In this document: positions 1-7,351 of the stretch, piece by piece
Layout: the number at the start of each line of letters is the position of its first letter
How positions within the stretch are numbered: position 1 is the stretch's first letter
NCBI GenBank assembly: GCA_021161495.1
Contig: JAGHAO010000033.1
Coordinates: forward strand, 1-13,490
Length of the DNA stretch: 13,490 nucleotides
Direction of reading: 5' to 3'
Source: Caldisericaceae bacterium
GTDB lineage: Bacteria > Caldisericota > Caldisericia > Caldisericales > Caldisericaceae
The notes under the pieces: generated by a model
What the model saw: the letters and a program-made list of their open reading frames with translations, nothing else
Told to the model about the DNA's origin: nothing
The model's database searches: none
Made by a program: the position numbers and the translations under genes

Positions 1-381
1 CGCTTTGAACACCTCCTGCATCTCAAAGTAATGGTCGAATACGGTGGTAACTCCGTTCAAAAGCATCTCTGCGGCGCCAAGAAGCGCACCTATGTATATA
101 TCGTAAGGAGTAAGGTTTTTTTCGTAAATCCAGATGTATTTGTTAAACCAATCCGTTGTTTTCACGTCTTCCGCGGAACCGCGAAAAAGAACCATAGGAA
201 CGTGTGCGTGACTGTTTGCAAAACCGCTCGTTACATAAAAATCCGCGGCATTGATTGTTTCTTCGCCCTCCCTTTCGATAGACTCGGATATTTTTTTAAT
301 TCGGTTTCCTTCAATCAATACGTCCGCTTTTTCTACGGATAGGTCTTCAAAATGTAGAATCGTTCCGTTTTTAATAATCAT
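1..381 (-). CDS. Amidohydrolase, MTA/SAH (adenosine) deaminase-like, N-terminal part only
   Basis: This gene runs off the left edge; 127 complete codons are visible from an ATG at 379-381 (minus strand). The start follows GGAGGAG closely. Visible features are an N-terminal beta-rich composite-domain segment (residues 1-50), the HxH metal motif of the amidohydrolase superfamily (NSHAH, H58 and H60), FRGSAED at 66-72, and TTVFDHYF at 112-119. The spacing of these blocks matches MTA/SAH deaminases of the Thermotoga TM0936 type, which usually have about 400-450 residues, so roughly 30% is present. Such enzymes remove the 6-amino group of adenosine, methylthioadenosine or S-adenosylhomocysteine to give the inosine analogue. 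The ATG lies inside the last codons of the preceding gene (11-bp overlap), which suggests translational coupling. Other deaminases of this superfamily (guanine, 5'-deoxyadenosine, triazine-like) cannot be excluded because the substrate-contacting C-terminal part is missing. Confidence 0.8.
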   Translation of the reverse strand, partial: MIIKNGTILHFEDLSVEKADVLIEGNRIKKISESIEREGEETINAADFYVTSGFANSHAHVPMVLFRGSAEDVKTTDWFNKYIWIYEKNLTPYDIYIGALLGAAEMLLNGVTTVFDHYFEMQEVFKA

Positions 382-1753
382 AAACTCCTCCGTTTGCAAA
401 TTTTTCACAGGTTTTGCACAATTCTTTTATCTCTATCTCATCGAATTTCGGAAGATATGTTCGTATTTTCCCTTTGAACGGCTTTTTCCAATAATCCGAT
501 ATTCCGCTTTCTCCGTTCATAACGCCGAGCACTGTGCCCGCCATTCCTCCGTTGCAATCCACATCATACCCGAAAGAAGCAACGATTTCCATCGCCCTGT
601 CAAAACTCCCTTCCGAAAAATAAATTGCGGTAATCACCGAGGCGATATTCGGATAAAGGTGAATCCAATTGTATGTCTTAAATCTTTTTTCAATAAATCT
701 TCTCACTTTGTCCGGGTTTTTCGTTCCATTGCAGTAGCTCATAACTTCCCACACGACGCTTTCCAATTCGCTTCCTTTGGGAATGTATTTTATCGCCCTT
801 ATCAAAAGTTTTTCCGGATCTTTAAAAACAAATGCGAGCGAAACAAGTGCGGCAATGAAAATCCCTCCGTAAAGCCCGTTCCCCGAATGAGAAACTCTTC
901 CGTCAAGATACGCAAGGTATGCCGCCTTCGGAGGGTTTCCCGGAGAAACGAGGCCGGACGCCATCGTCCTCATTGCGGCACCTATCCATTCCTGAAAATA
1001 GTTCCCCTCGGTTCCGGACTGCGGAGGAAAAATCCCGTTTCGAAGGTTTCTCAGCGCAATTTGCTCCGCAGACCATCCGGAAGGGATAAGTTCAATCCAT
1101 TTCATTGCAATTTTCTCGGAAGAAATCTCTCCCCTTTCTTTTAACGCTTCGAGAAAAGCAATCTCGTAGGTTATGTCATCATTGTAAGTGTCGGGTTCGC
1201 CCACGAACCGCCCCAATTTCTTTCCGAACCTGTTTACAAGCGCGCGGTGCATATACCCTTCAAGCGCCGTGCCCATAGAGGCGCCCGCAATTTGCCCCAA
1301 CCATCCTCCGCAAATTTTATCGGAAATTTCGCTTTTCCTTATTTCGTATTTTTCCTTCGGAAATTTTTCCGAAATCTTTTCCCATTCGAGCGGCCTGTTA
1401 AAAAAGTGGTACTGATGCCCCTTTATTTTCGGTGCGTTATTCAAAAAATGAAAAATTTCTGCCGTAATCACGGAAAGCAAGCGGAAGTCTCCGGAGTAAT
1501 ACGCCTTAAACCCGTTTTTCAGGAGTTTCTCGGCTCTTCTTATGTCCATCCCCATATTTTCAACCGCCTGTATGGCGCCTACAATGAGGTGCTCGGGCGC
1601 GCCGGAGCCGGGAACTCTGCTTTCCCACAAGAGTTTCAGTTTTTCATCTTCGCTTTCGAACGGATTTTTCGCAAACTCTTCCCAAAACGGGGTAAAATTT
1701 TTATCCGGGAAAGCGCTTTTTCTTAATCTGTATTCAATCCGCCATGCTTTCAT
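371..1753 (-). CDS. ADP-ribosylglycohydrolase-family protein with long N-terminal extension
   Basis: This is a protein of 460 residues. From about residue 145 it matches the ADP-ribosylglycohydrolase (DraG/ARH) fold: a Gly-rich helix start (GGWLGQIAGASMG, 149-161), E165, an acidic metal site NDD (191-193), a conserved core around SGWSAEQIALRNL (225-237), HSGNGLYGG (289-297), and a second metal site with D397 and D399 (GYDVDCNGG, 395-403). Family members use two Mg ions to hydrolyse ribosyl glycosidic bonds of ADP-ribosylated targets. The Asp of the common GDALG motif is replaced (GTALEG). Residues 1-145 form an extra, probably helical region that I do not recognise. ATG 1753 is preferred over TTG 1756 because AAGGA at 1760-1764 is then 6 nt away. 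It overlaps the upstream nucleoside hydrolase by 20 bp and the downstream amidohydrolase by 11 bp. I infer action on a nucleoside or ADP-ribose-like small molecule; activity on protein is less likely. The true substrate is unknown. Confidence 0.85.
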   Translation of the reverse strand: MKAWRIEYRLRKSAFPDKNFTPFWEEFAKNPFESEDEKLKLLWESRVPGSGAPEHLIVGAIQAVENMGMDIRRAEKLLKNGFKAYYSGDFRLLSVITAEIFHFLNNAPKIKGHQYHFFNRPLEWEKISEKFPKEKYEIRKSEISDKICGGWLGQIAGASMGTALEGYMHRALVNRFGKKLGRFVGEPDTYNDDITYEIAFLEALKERGEISSEKIAMKWIELIPSGWSAEQIALRNLRNGIFPPQSGTEGNYFQEWIGAAMRTMASGLVSPGNPPKAAYLAYLDGRVSHSGNGLYGGIFIAALVSLAFVFKDPEKLLIRAIKYIPKGSELESVVWEVMSYCNGTKNPDKVRRFIEKRFKTYNWIHLYPNIASVITAIYFSEGSFDRAMEIVASFGYDVDCNGGMAGTVLGVMNGESGISDYWKKPFKGKIRTYLPKFDEIEIKELCKTCEKFANGGVYDY

Positions 1754-2678
1754 CAAGTTTCCTTATGTGTGAAAAAACAATTTCCTTAAAAAGCGGCAAG
1801 TCCAAATCCATTGCAACTTCCGCATTCGGCGCTTTGCCCGTTATTCCGTAAACATCGGCAACGGATTCGCCGCGCGTAAATTCGCCTTTTGTTTCTATAT
1901 CCACGTGAAGGAATCTCGTTTTAACCACATTCGGATTAATCAAGACGGAAAGTGCCAGCGCATCGTGGAGAGGGGCGCCGTCGAACCCGTAAATTTCCTT
2001 GTTCGCATTTCCGAAAAATCTGAGAAGCGGGGCAACAACGGAAGACACTTTACCTCCGAAACCGCCCAACCTATCGATGTCTTCAAACGAGAAAATCGCT
2101 TTGTCCGTAACGTCAAGCCCCACCATAGTAATCGGCACTCCGCTCTCAAACACAATTTTCGCAGCCTCCGGATCCACGTAAAAGTTAAACTCCGCGGCGG
2201 GAGTCGTATTGGAATCAAACACCCCTCCGCCCATAAGGACAATTCTCTCGATTTTTTCTTTTATACGGGGTTCTTTAAGCAGTGCAACGGCCACGTTTGT
2301 GAGAGGGCCGGTGGGCACAAGGTAAATTCCGCCGTCGCTTTTCATAAGCGTGTCTGTAATAAAGTCAACGGCGTGCTTTTTCAAAGGAGTTACTTCGGGT
2401 TCGGGAAGGTCGGCACCGTCAAGCCCGGAAACCCCGTGAAACGCGGGAGCCGTTTTCAGTTCCCTGACGAGGGGCTTATCAAAACCCCTCGCAACCGGAA
2501 TGTCTTTCCTGTTCAATAAGGTTAATATCCGCAAAGCGTTCCTGAAAGTTTTATCTCCCGTCTGATTTCCGGCAACCGTTGTAATTCCGAGCAAATCAAT
2601 ATCTTCGTCTGCAATTGCGAGCATAATCGCAACCATATCATCGTGCCCGGGGTCGCAGTCCATAATCACTTTTTTCAT
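1734..2678 (-). CDS. Nucleoside hydrolase 2 (inosine-uridine preferring type, His-containing)
   Basis: A 314-residue cytoplasmic enzyme of the calcium-dependent ribonucleoside hydrolase family, which splits nucleosides into ribose and free base. The N-terminal Ca site is DCDPGHDD (7-14). Further blocks are FHGVSGLDG (80-88, ribose site), VPTGPLTNVA (121-130, the T before G supplies a backbone Ca ligand in the family), IVLMGGG (146-152), AEFNFYVDPEAA (162-173), and APLHDALAL (235-243) with the active-site His H238 and Ca-binding D239. All expected residues are present and the length is normal. Its ATG overlaps the stop of the upstream permease in an ATGA arrangement, with GGAGGGG 4 nt upstream, so it is probably co-translated with the transporter. 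HDALA resembles the RihA/RihB pattern, but base preference (pyrimidine or purine) cannot be read from this alone. Confidence 0.93.
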   Translation of the reverse strand: MKKVIMDCDPGHDDMVAIMLAIADEDIDLLGITTVAGNQTGDKTFRNALRILTLLNRKDIPVARGFDKPLVRELKTAPAFHGVSGLDGADLPEPEVTPLKKHAVDFITDTLMKSDGGIYLVPTGPLTNVAVALLKEPRIKEKIERIVLMGGGVFDSNTTPAAEFNFYVDPEAAKIVFESGVPITMVGLDVTDKAIFSFEDIDRLGGFGGKVSSVVAPLLRFFGNANKEIYGFDGAPLHDALALSVLINPNVVKTRFLHVDIETKGEFTRGESVADVYGITGKAPNAEVAMDLDLPLFKEIVFSHIRKLDESMAD

Positions 2679-3595
2679 TCTTCCCCTCCGCTCCTCACGC
2701 TCTTCTGAATTGCGTAAACCGCGAGAACAAGCACCGTGGTAACGTAAGGTATCATCTGGATAAGTTCGGACGGCACCTTAAGGGTGGCAAGGAATATGGC
2801 AAGCGTGTTTACGATGCCGAACAAGAGCGAACCGAAAAATGTGCCGAGAGGCAGATTTCCGCCGATTGAAGCGGCTGCGATTGCAATGAATCCGCGCCCG
2901 GCAGTCATATCCCTGGAAAACCAGGAGACGTATCCCATAGAGAGGTACAACCCGCCGAGAGCACCGAAAAACCCCGACAAGAGCAGAGAATACATCTTTA
3001 CCTTCTTTACATCCACTCCCACTGATTCCGCAGCGTCGGGATTTTGCCCCACCGCTCTTATTCTGAGCCCCAAAGGTGTTTTATATATGAGATAGTAAAA
3101 AACAATGACGGAAATAAGTGCCACATATGTAAGAATGTTAAGCCCGCTGAACATTCTGCCTATCACCGGGATTTTATCGATTATCGGAATCTTAACGGAA
3201 GGGAACACGAGGCTTTTAAGCGAACTCGTCGTTCCTTTGTCGTGGGCAAATATATACGTTAAAAACACGGTTATTCCGGAAGCGAACATATTAAGGGCAA
3301 TTGCCGCAATGATAATGTCCGCTTTGAGGTTCAGGTGGAAATATCCCAAAAGCGCCGCCATTCCGACTCCCGCAAGAATTCCGAAAATCAAGGCAAGCCA
3401 CAAACTTCCTGTGAACGCACTGACAACCACTCCCGTAAAAGCGGAAACAAGCATAATGCCTTCCAATGCAATGTTTACGGAACCGGAAAGCGATGTTATC
3501 GCTACGCCTATTGCCGGAAACAAAATCGGTGTGGTTACCCTCAAAGTGGCAAAAACAAAGTTTGCCGAAAATATGCTTTTAAGTAGCGGATTCAT
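2675..3595 (-). CDS. Nucleoside ABC transporter permease 2 (BPD_transp_2, NupQ/YufQ-like)
   Basis: A 306-residue, very hydrophobic membrane protein with about eight or nine predicted helices. Diagnostic blocks are SGSVNIALEG (37-46), matching the NupQ/YufQ branch where the consensus is close to GVVNIGLEG; TPLGLRIRAVGQNPDAAE (173-190), the cytoplasmic loop that contacts the ATPase; and GRGFIAIAA (233-241). It would form the membrane channel as a heterodimer with the permease encoded just before it. The ATG at 3593-3595 lies 17 bp inside the end of that gene, preceded by a near-perfect AAAGGAGGT at 3601-3609, so the start is well supported. The stop overlaps the start of nucleoside hydrolase 2. 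Substrate assignment as nucleosides rests on the BMP-type binding protein and two nucleoside hydrolases in the same operon. Confidence 0.93.
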   Translation of the reverse strand: MNPLLKSIFSANFVFATLRVTTPILFPAIGVAITSLSGSVNIALEGIMLVSAFTGVVVSAFTGSLWLALIFGILAGVGMAALLGYFHLNLKADIIIAAIALNMFASGITVFLTYIFAHDKGTTSSLKSLVFPSVKIPIIDKIPVIGRMFSGLNILTYVALISVIVFYYLIYKTPLGLRIRAVGQNPDAAESVGVDVKKVKMYSLLLSGFFGALGGLYLSMGYVSWFSRDMTAGRGFIAIAAASIGGNLPLGTFFGSLLFGIVNTLAIFLATLKVPSELIQMIPYVTTVLVLAVYAIQKSVRSGGEE

Positions 3596-4661
3596 CTGAA
3601 ACCTCCTTTAAAGCGGCTTCTCTTACCGTAATCCTGTATTTCCACTGGGAAAGGAACGCTTCCGCGGTAATAAGGAGAATAATTATGCTCTCTATTACGG
3701 TAACCATTTCCGACGGCACATCGGAAAGAAGGTTCATTACCTGCCCTCCCACGCGAAGGTACGCCAAAAACAAAGATGCCAATATAATCAAGAGCGGGTG
3801 ATTGTGCCCTATAATCGCAACGACAACTCCGTCCCATCCGTAGCCGGGGCTCATCTGCCAGTTAAACCTGTGGTGAATTCCCATAACCTCGACCATTCCG
3901 CCGACTCCCGCTATGAAGCCGCCTATCACTTGAGACAAGATGATAACTTTGAATGTATTTATTCCTCCGTATTTTGCAAAATGCAAATTGAACCCTGTCA
4001 TACGAATTTCGTATCCCAATTTTGTATGATACAGGAAATAATAAACAAGAAAGGCGAACACCACGGCAAGAATTATTCCGAGGTGAATGCGCGTTCCGGG
4101 AATAAACTGTTTTAGCCACACCGGATGCGGCAGTTCGTAAGAAACCAAGAATCCCGCAGACTTGTCCCTGAAATGATAGTTAATCACATAGAGCCCTAAG
4201 AAATACGCAACATAGTTCATCATCAAACTCGAAACGAGTTCGTCAACTTTCCACTTCGCTTTCAGGATGCCGGGAATGTATCCCCATCCTGCACCGATGA
4301 GGCCGGCAAATATGAGGACGATAACTGCGTACATAAATGCGGGAAAATGGAAAGAAAGAGCGAATGCCGTGCCGAGTGCGGCACCGAGATAAATCGCCCC
4401 CTCCTGGCCGACGTTAAACTGCGAAGCCTGAAACGGTATTGAAACTGCAAGCCCTCCGAACAAAATCGGAGTTGCGGTTTCGAGTAAATTTCCTATTCTT
4501 CCGCGCGTCATAAAAGGGCCGGTGAGGAAATACATAAGTGAGTGCCCCGGAGATTTGCTGATTATATATATTACAAGAACGCTCACCATTACGCCTATCA
4601 AGACAGCGATAATGGTTCTTATCATATCAAAATATTTCAGTATGAATTTTTCTATTTTCAC
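3579..4661 (-). CDS. Nucleoside ABC transporter permease 1 (BPD_transp_2, NupP/YufP-like)
   Basis: A 360-residue integral membrane protein with a helix at about 13-35 and roughly seven more, including 86-103, 108-130, 145-163, 192-212, 238-260, 275-303 and 315-335. ASQFNVGQEG (79-88) is the hallmark of the NupP/YufP branch. TKLGYEIRMTG (213-223) is the ATPase-contact loop. The start is GTG at 4659-4661, one nucleotide after the TAA of the ATPase gene; GGGAGG at 4668-4673 lies 6 nt upstream. An ATG two bases earlier is followed at once by TGA, so it cannot be the start. The gene overlaps the next permease by 17 bp. It is the partner of permease 2 in a heteromeric importer together with the ATPase and BMP lipoprotein. 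Confidence 0.92.
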   Translation of the reverse strand: MKIEKFILKYFDMIRTIIAVLIGVMVSVLVIYIISKSPGHSLMYFLTGPFMTRGRIGNLLETATPILFGGLAVSIPFQASQFNVGQEGAIYLGAALGTAFALSFHFPAFMYAVIVLIFAGLIGAGWGYIPGILKAKWKVDELVSSLMMNYVAYFLGLYVINYHFRDKSAGFLVSYELPHPVWLKQFIPGTRIHLGIILAVVFAFLVYYFLYHTKLGYEIRMTGFNLHFAKYGGINTFKVIILSQVIGGFIAGVGGMVEVMGIHHRFNWQMSPGYGWDGVVVAIIGHNHPLLIILASLFLAYLRVGGQVMNLLSDVPSEMVTVIESIIILLITAEAFLSQWKYRITVREAALKEVSDESAT

Positions 4662-4662
4662 A

Positions 4663-6186
4663 TTACGCCTCCCTCTTAACTCCCAGCATATAAGGGCCGA
4701 GGTCTTTTCCCGTCAATCCCTCAACATCGTCGAAGCGAGCGACTATTTCCCCGTTGTAAATAACAATAATTCTCGAAGAGAGTTCGAGAACTTCGTCAAG
4801 GTCGGCGGACACAAGGAATATTGCACTTCCCTTGTCGCGTGCCTCGTTTAGTAATCTGTGGACGAGTTCCTCCGAACCCACGTCTATTCCGCGAACAGGC
4901 TGGTCTGCAATAATCACGGAAGGATTCATCGAAAGTTCCCTCGCAACAACAACCTTCTGAATATTTCCCCCTGAAAGCGACGACACGAGAGCATCGGGGG
5001 AGGTTGCAAGGACATTGAAATCTTTCATTAGTTTAGCAGAATATTTTGTTATAAACTTCCAATCCACAAACATTCCTTTGGAGAAAGGGTTTTTATAGTA
5101 CCTATCCACTATGAGGTTTTCTTTTATTTTGGCATTTTCCGCAACACCGTTTTTCATTCTGTCCTCAGGTATGTGGGAAACGCCTTTTTCTCTTATTTCT
5201 CTGGGAGTTTTACCTATCACCTCTTCACCGTTTATTACGATGCTTCCCTCATCCGCTTTTCTTAACCCTGTCAGGATCTCGACGAGTTCCGTCTGGCCGT
5301 TCCCCTCGACACCTGCAACTCCCAAAATTTCCCCGCTCCTTACTTCAAATGAAACTCCTTTCAGAACTTCCACGTTTTCCTTGTTCCTATATCTGATGTT
5401 TTTAACTTTCAAAAGAGGGGCGCCGACTTTCGGCGAAGGAGGGATTCTCTCGAAACGAATTTCCCTTCCCACCATAAGCTCCGCAATTTCGTGCTCGGTA
5501 AGGCTGCCCGCATCTTCCGTGGCAATGACTTTTCCGTCACGAATCACCGTAACTCTGTCCGCAATGGCTTTTACTTCTTTCAACTTATGCGAAATAAATA
5601 TAATTGTTTTCCCGTGTTTTTTAAGGTCGAACAAAGTCTTAAAAAGAACTTCCGTTTCCTGCGGAGTAAGAACCGCCGTCGGCTCGTCAAGAATCAGAAG
5701 TTCCGCATTCCTGAGGAGCGCCTTCAGAATTTCGACTCTCTGGCGAATTCCTATGGGAAGGTCCCTTACTCTTTTTTCCAAAGGGACTTCCATCCCGAAC
5801 TCTTCGGAAACCCTTTTTGCTATGTCAACCGCTTTTTTTGTGTCAAGAAAAACTTTCCACTTCCTCGGTTCAATCCCAAGAGTGAGGTTTTCCGCAACGG
5901 TAAGGTCGGGTGCAAGCATAAGGTGCTGGTGCACCATTCCTATTCCGTTGTGTATTGCGTCAAGCGGGCTTTTGAAATGCACCTCCTTGCCCTTGTAGAT
6001 AATTTTTCCCTCCTGGGGTTTTTCTATGCCGAACAAAATTTTCATCAGAGTTGTCTTCCCGGCACCGTTTTCTCCGACAAGTGCGTGAATCGTATTTTTT
6101 TCTATGTCGAAACTGATGCCTTTGTTTGCAACAACTCCGTTAGGATAAACTTTAACAATATTACGAATGGATAAAATCGTATCCAT
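4663..6186 (-). CDS. Nucleoside ABC transporter ATPase, two fused nucleotide-binding domains (NupO/YufO-like)
   Basis: A 507-residue protein with two ABC domains in tandem (about 1-245 and 258-500), as in sugar/nucleoside importers of the MglA/RbsA/NupO type. Domain 1 has an intact Walker A (GENGAGKTT, 38-46), Q-loop MVHQH (84-88), a signature region written PIGIRQRVEI, Walker B LLILDEPT (163-170) and switch His H200. Domain 2 has a degenerate Walker A (GVEGNGQTE, 292-300, no Lys), a good SLSGGNIQK signature (403-411) and IIADQPVRG in place of a normal Walker B. This asymmetry is usual for the family and implies one fully active ATP site. ATG 6186 is chosen because GGAGGAG lies just upstream; an in-frame extension to 6249 would run through a hairpin and has no ribosome site. 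It follows the BMP gene after a 68-bp gap, the largest in this operon. Confidence 0.95.
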   Translation of the reverse strand: MDTILSIRNIVKVYPNGVVANKGISFDIEKNTIHALVGENGAGKTTLMKILFGIEKPQEGKIIYKGKEVHFKSPLDAIHNGIGMVHQHLMLAPDLTVAENLTLGIEPRKWKVFLDTKKAVDIAKRVSEEFGMEVPLEKRVRDLPIGIRQRVEILKALLRNAELLILDEPTAVLTPQETEVLFKTLFDLKKHGKTIIFISHKLKEVKAIADRVTVIRDGKVIATEDAGSLTEHEIAELMVGREIRFERIPPSPKVGAPLLKVKNIRYRNKENVEVLKGVSFEVRSGEILGVAGVEGNGQTELVEILTGLRKADEGSIVINGEEVIGKTPREIREKGVSHIPEDRMKNGVAENAKIKENLIVDRYYKNPFSKGMFVDWKFITKYSAKLMKDFNVLATSPDALVSSLSGGNIQKVVVARELSMNPSVIIADQPVRGIDVGSEELVHRLLNEARDKGSAIFLVSADLDEVLELSSRIIVIYNGEIVARFDDVEGLTGKDLGPYMLGVKREA

Positions 6187-6189
6187 TTT

Positions 6190-6196
6190 CTCCTCC
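6190..6196 (-). promoter_or_regulatory. Ribosome binding site deciding the ATPase start
   Basis: GGAGGAG on the minus strand, 3 nt before ATG 6184-6186. It fixes the start of the ABC ATPase at residue MDTILS and argues against the longer in-frame reading that begins near 6249. Confidence 0.75.
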
Positions 6197-6204
6197 AAGA
6201 TTAT

Positions 6205-6239
6205 AAATAAAAAGCAGGGAGAGGTAAACCTCTCCCTGC
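6205..6239 (-). terminator. Hairpin plus T-tract between binding-protein and ATPase genes
   Basis: On the minus strand an 11-12 bp perfect inverted repeat, arms GCAGGGAGAGG (plus 6214-6224) and its complement (6229-6239), has a very small loop and is followed directly by TTTTTATTT. The form is that of an intrinsic terminator. It lies 15 bp after the stop codon of the lipoprotein gene and before the ATPase gene of the same operon. In many ABC operons such an element gives partial termination or protects the 3' end of the upstream message, so the binding protein is made in excess over the membrane parts. That role is inferred here. Confidence 0.8.
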
Positions 6240-6254
6240 AAAGCCACAATTAAG

Positions 6255-7334
6255 TTAACTTCCGAACGCCGTGTTAACTTTTATCTCTCCGTCGATGATC
6301 TTCTGTTTCAATTCGTCAATCTTATCTCTGAATTCTTTGGGTACGAGTTTTTCGTAGTTCTCGTTGTCCGCAACGCCGATACCTTCTTCTTTCAGTCCGA
6401 GAGCTTCCGCCTTTCCGAACTCAAGTTTCCCTTCCTCGTAGAGTTTGATTGCCCTGTATATGGACTTGTCAACATTTTTCTTCATTGAAGTTACGATGTG
6501 TTCTGCTTTTTCCGGATCGCTGTCTTTGAACATTTCATACTGGTCGGAATCAACTCCGATTGCATACTTGTTCTTCTCTTTCGCCGCATCAAGCAAACCG
6601 ATTCCGGTTTCGCCCGCAACGTTAAAGGCAATATCGGCACCCTGGTCGTACTGCGCAAGGACGAGCTCCTTACCTTTTGCAGGATCGTTAAACGAACCCG
6701 CATAGGAGACGAGAACTTTTACGTCGGGGTCAATGTAATGCGCACCCTGAACATACCCAACTTTGAAGTCGTTGATAACAGGGATATCCATTCCGCCGAG
6801 GAATCCTATCACTTTCTGTTTGTTCGCAAGCGGCATATCGGATTCCGTAATCATTGCGGCAAGCGCACCGACAAGGAACGAACCTTCGTTCTGTTTGTAA
6901 AGAATGGAATAGACGTTTCCGAGGTCATATTTGTTGTAATCAACCGTGGTATCAAATATGATGTATTTCTTGTCTTTATGTTTCGGCGCTATCTTCTGAA
7001 CCGCATCCACCATCTGCCACGTTCCCACGATTATAATGTCCCAATCGCCTTCGGAAAGTTGCTCCAAATCCGGTTCCCATTTCGACGGGTCATATCCGCC
7101 TTCGATCGTTTTTCCTTCCACTCCGAAATCTTTCTCTATCATCTGCATACCTCTGTTTGCGGAGTCAAAGAAAGATTTGTCTCCCAATGTCCCGTTCAGA
7201 TACAGCACCACCTTCAACTTTTTCTGCTGCTGGTTGTTGTTATTGTCGCTCGTTTTTTGGCCGCATCCCGGAAGAACGATTGCCGAGAATGCAAACAGAG
7301 CAACAAGCGCCAGCACGATGAGTTTTCTCTTCAT
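6255..7334 (-). CDS. BMP/PnrA-family nucleoside-binding lipoprotein
   Basis: A 359-residue substrate-binding protein. Residues 1-24 are a lipoprotein signal: KRK, a hydrophobic stretch and lipobox LPGC with the lipidated Cys at 24. An N/Q-rich linker (31-37) leads into the binding domain. Family blocks include LGDKSFFDSA (50-59), IIVGTWQMVDA (101-111), IGFLGGMDIP (176-185), FNVAGETG (237-244) and GVDSDQY (260-266), matching the BMP family whose studied members (PnrA/TmpC, BmpA of NupOPQ systems) bind purine or pyrimidine nucleosides. ATG 7334 is preferred: AGGAGG at 7343-7348 is 8 nt away, while an in-frame GTG at 7341-7343 overlaps that site. It sits 17 nt after nucleoside hydrolase 1 and is followed by a hairpin with a T-tract. 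It should act outside the membrane, delivering nucleosides to the two permeases. Confidence 0.95.
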   Translation of the reverse strand: MKRKLIVLALVALFAFSAIVLPGCGQKTSDNNNNQQQKKLKVVLYLNGTLGDKSFFDSANRGMQMIEKDFGVEGKTIEGGYDPSKWEPDLEQLSEGDWDIIIVGTWQMVDAVQKIAPKHKDKKYIIFDTTVDYNKYDLGNVYSILYKQNEGSFLVGALAAMITESDMPLANKQKVIGFLGGMDIPVINDFKVGYVQGAHYIDPDVKVLVSYAGSFNDPAKGKELVLAQYDQGADIAFNVAGETGIGLLDAAKEKNKYAIGVDSDQYEMFKDSDPEKAEHIVTSMKKNVDKSIYRAIKLYEEGKLEFGKAEALGLKEEGIGVADNENYEKLVPKEFRDKIDELKQKIIDGEIKVNTAFGS

Positions 7335-7342
7335 CTTGCACA

Positions 7343-7348
7343 CCTCCT
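7343..7348 (-). promoter_or_regulatory. Ribosome binding site deciding the BMP lipoprotein start
   Basis: AGGAGG on the minus strand, 8 nt upstream of ATG 7332-7334. A possible GTG start at 7341-7343 shares a base with this site and is therefore rejected. Confidence 0.75.
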
Positions 7349-7351
7349 ATT

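Noticed and set aside
251..1144. Plus-strand open frame of about 300 codons opposite the ADP-ribosylglycohydrolase-like gene
   Set aside because: The opposite frame has conserved family motifs throughout; the plus-strand translation is Arg/Phe/Ser-rich with no recognisable domain, as expected for a shadow frame.
6187..6249. Longer in-frame N-terminus for the ABC ATPase
   Set aside because: It would translate through the hairpin and T-tract, has no ribosome site, and ABC ATPases of this family begin near the MDTILS residue, where GGAGGAG is well placed.
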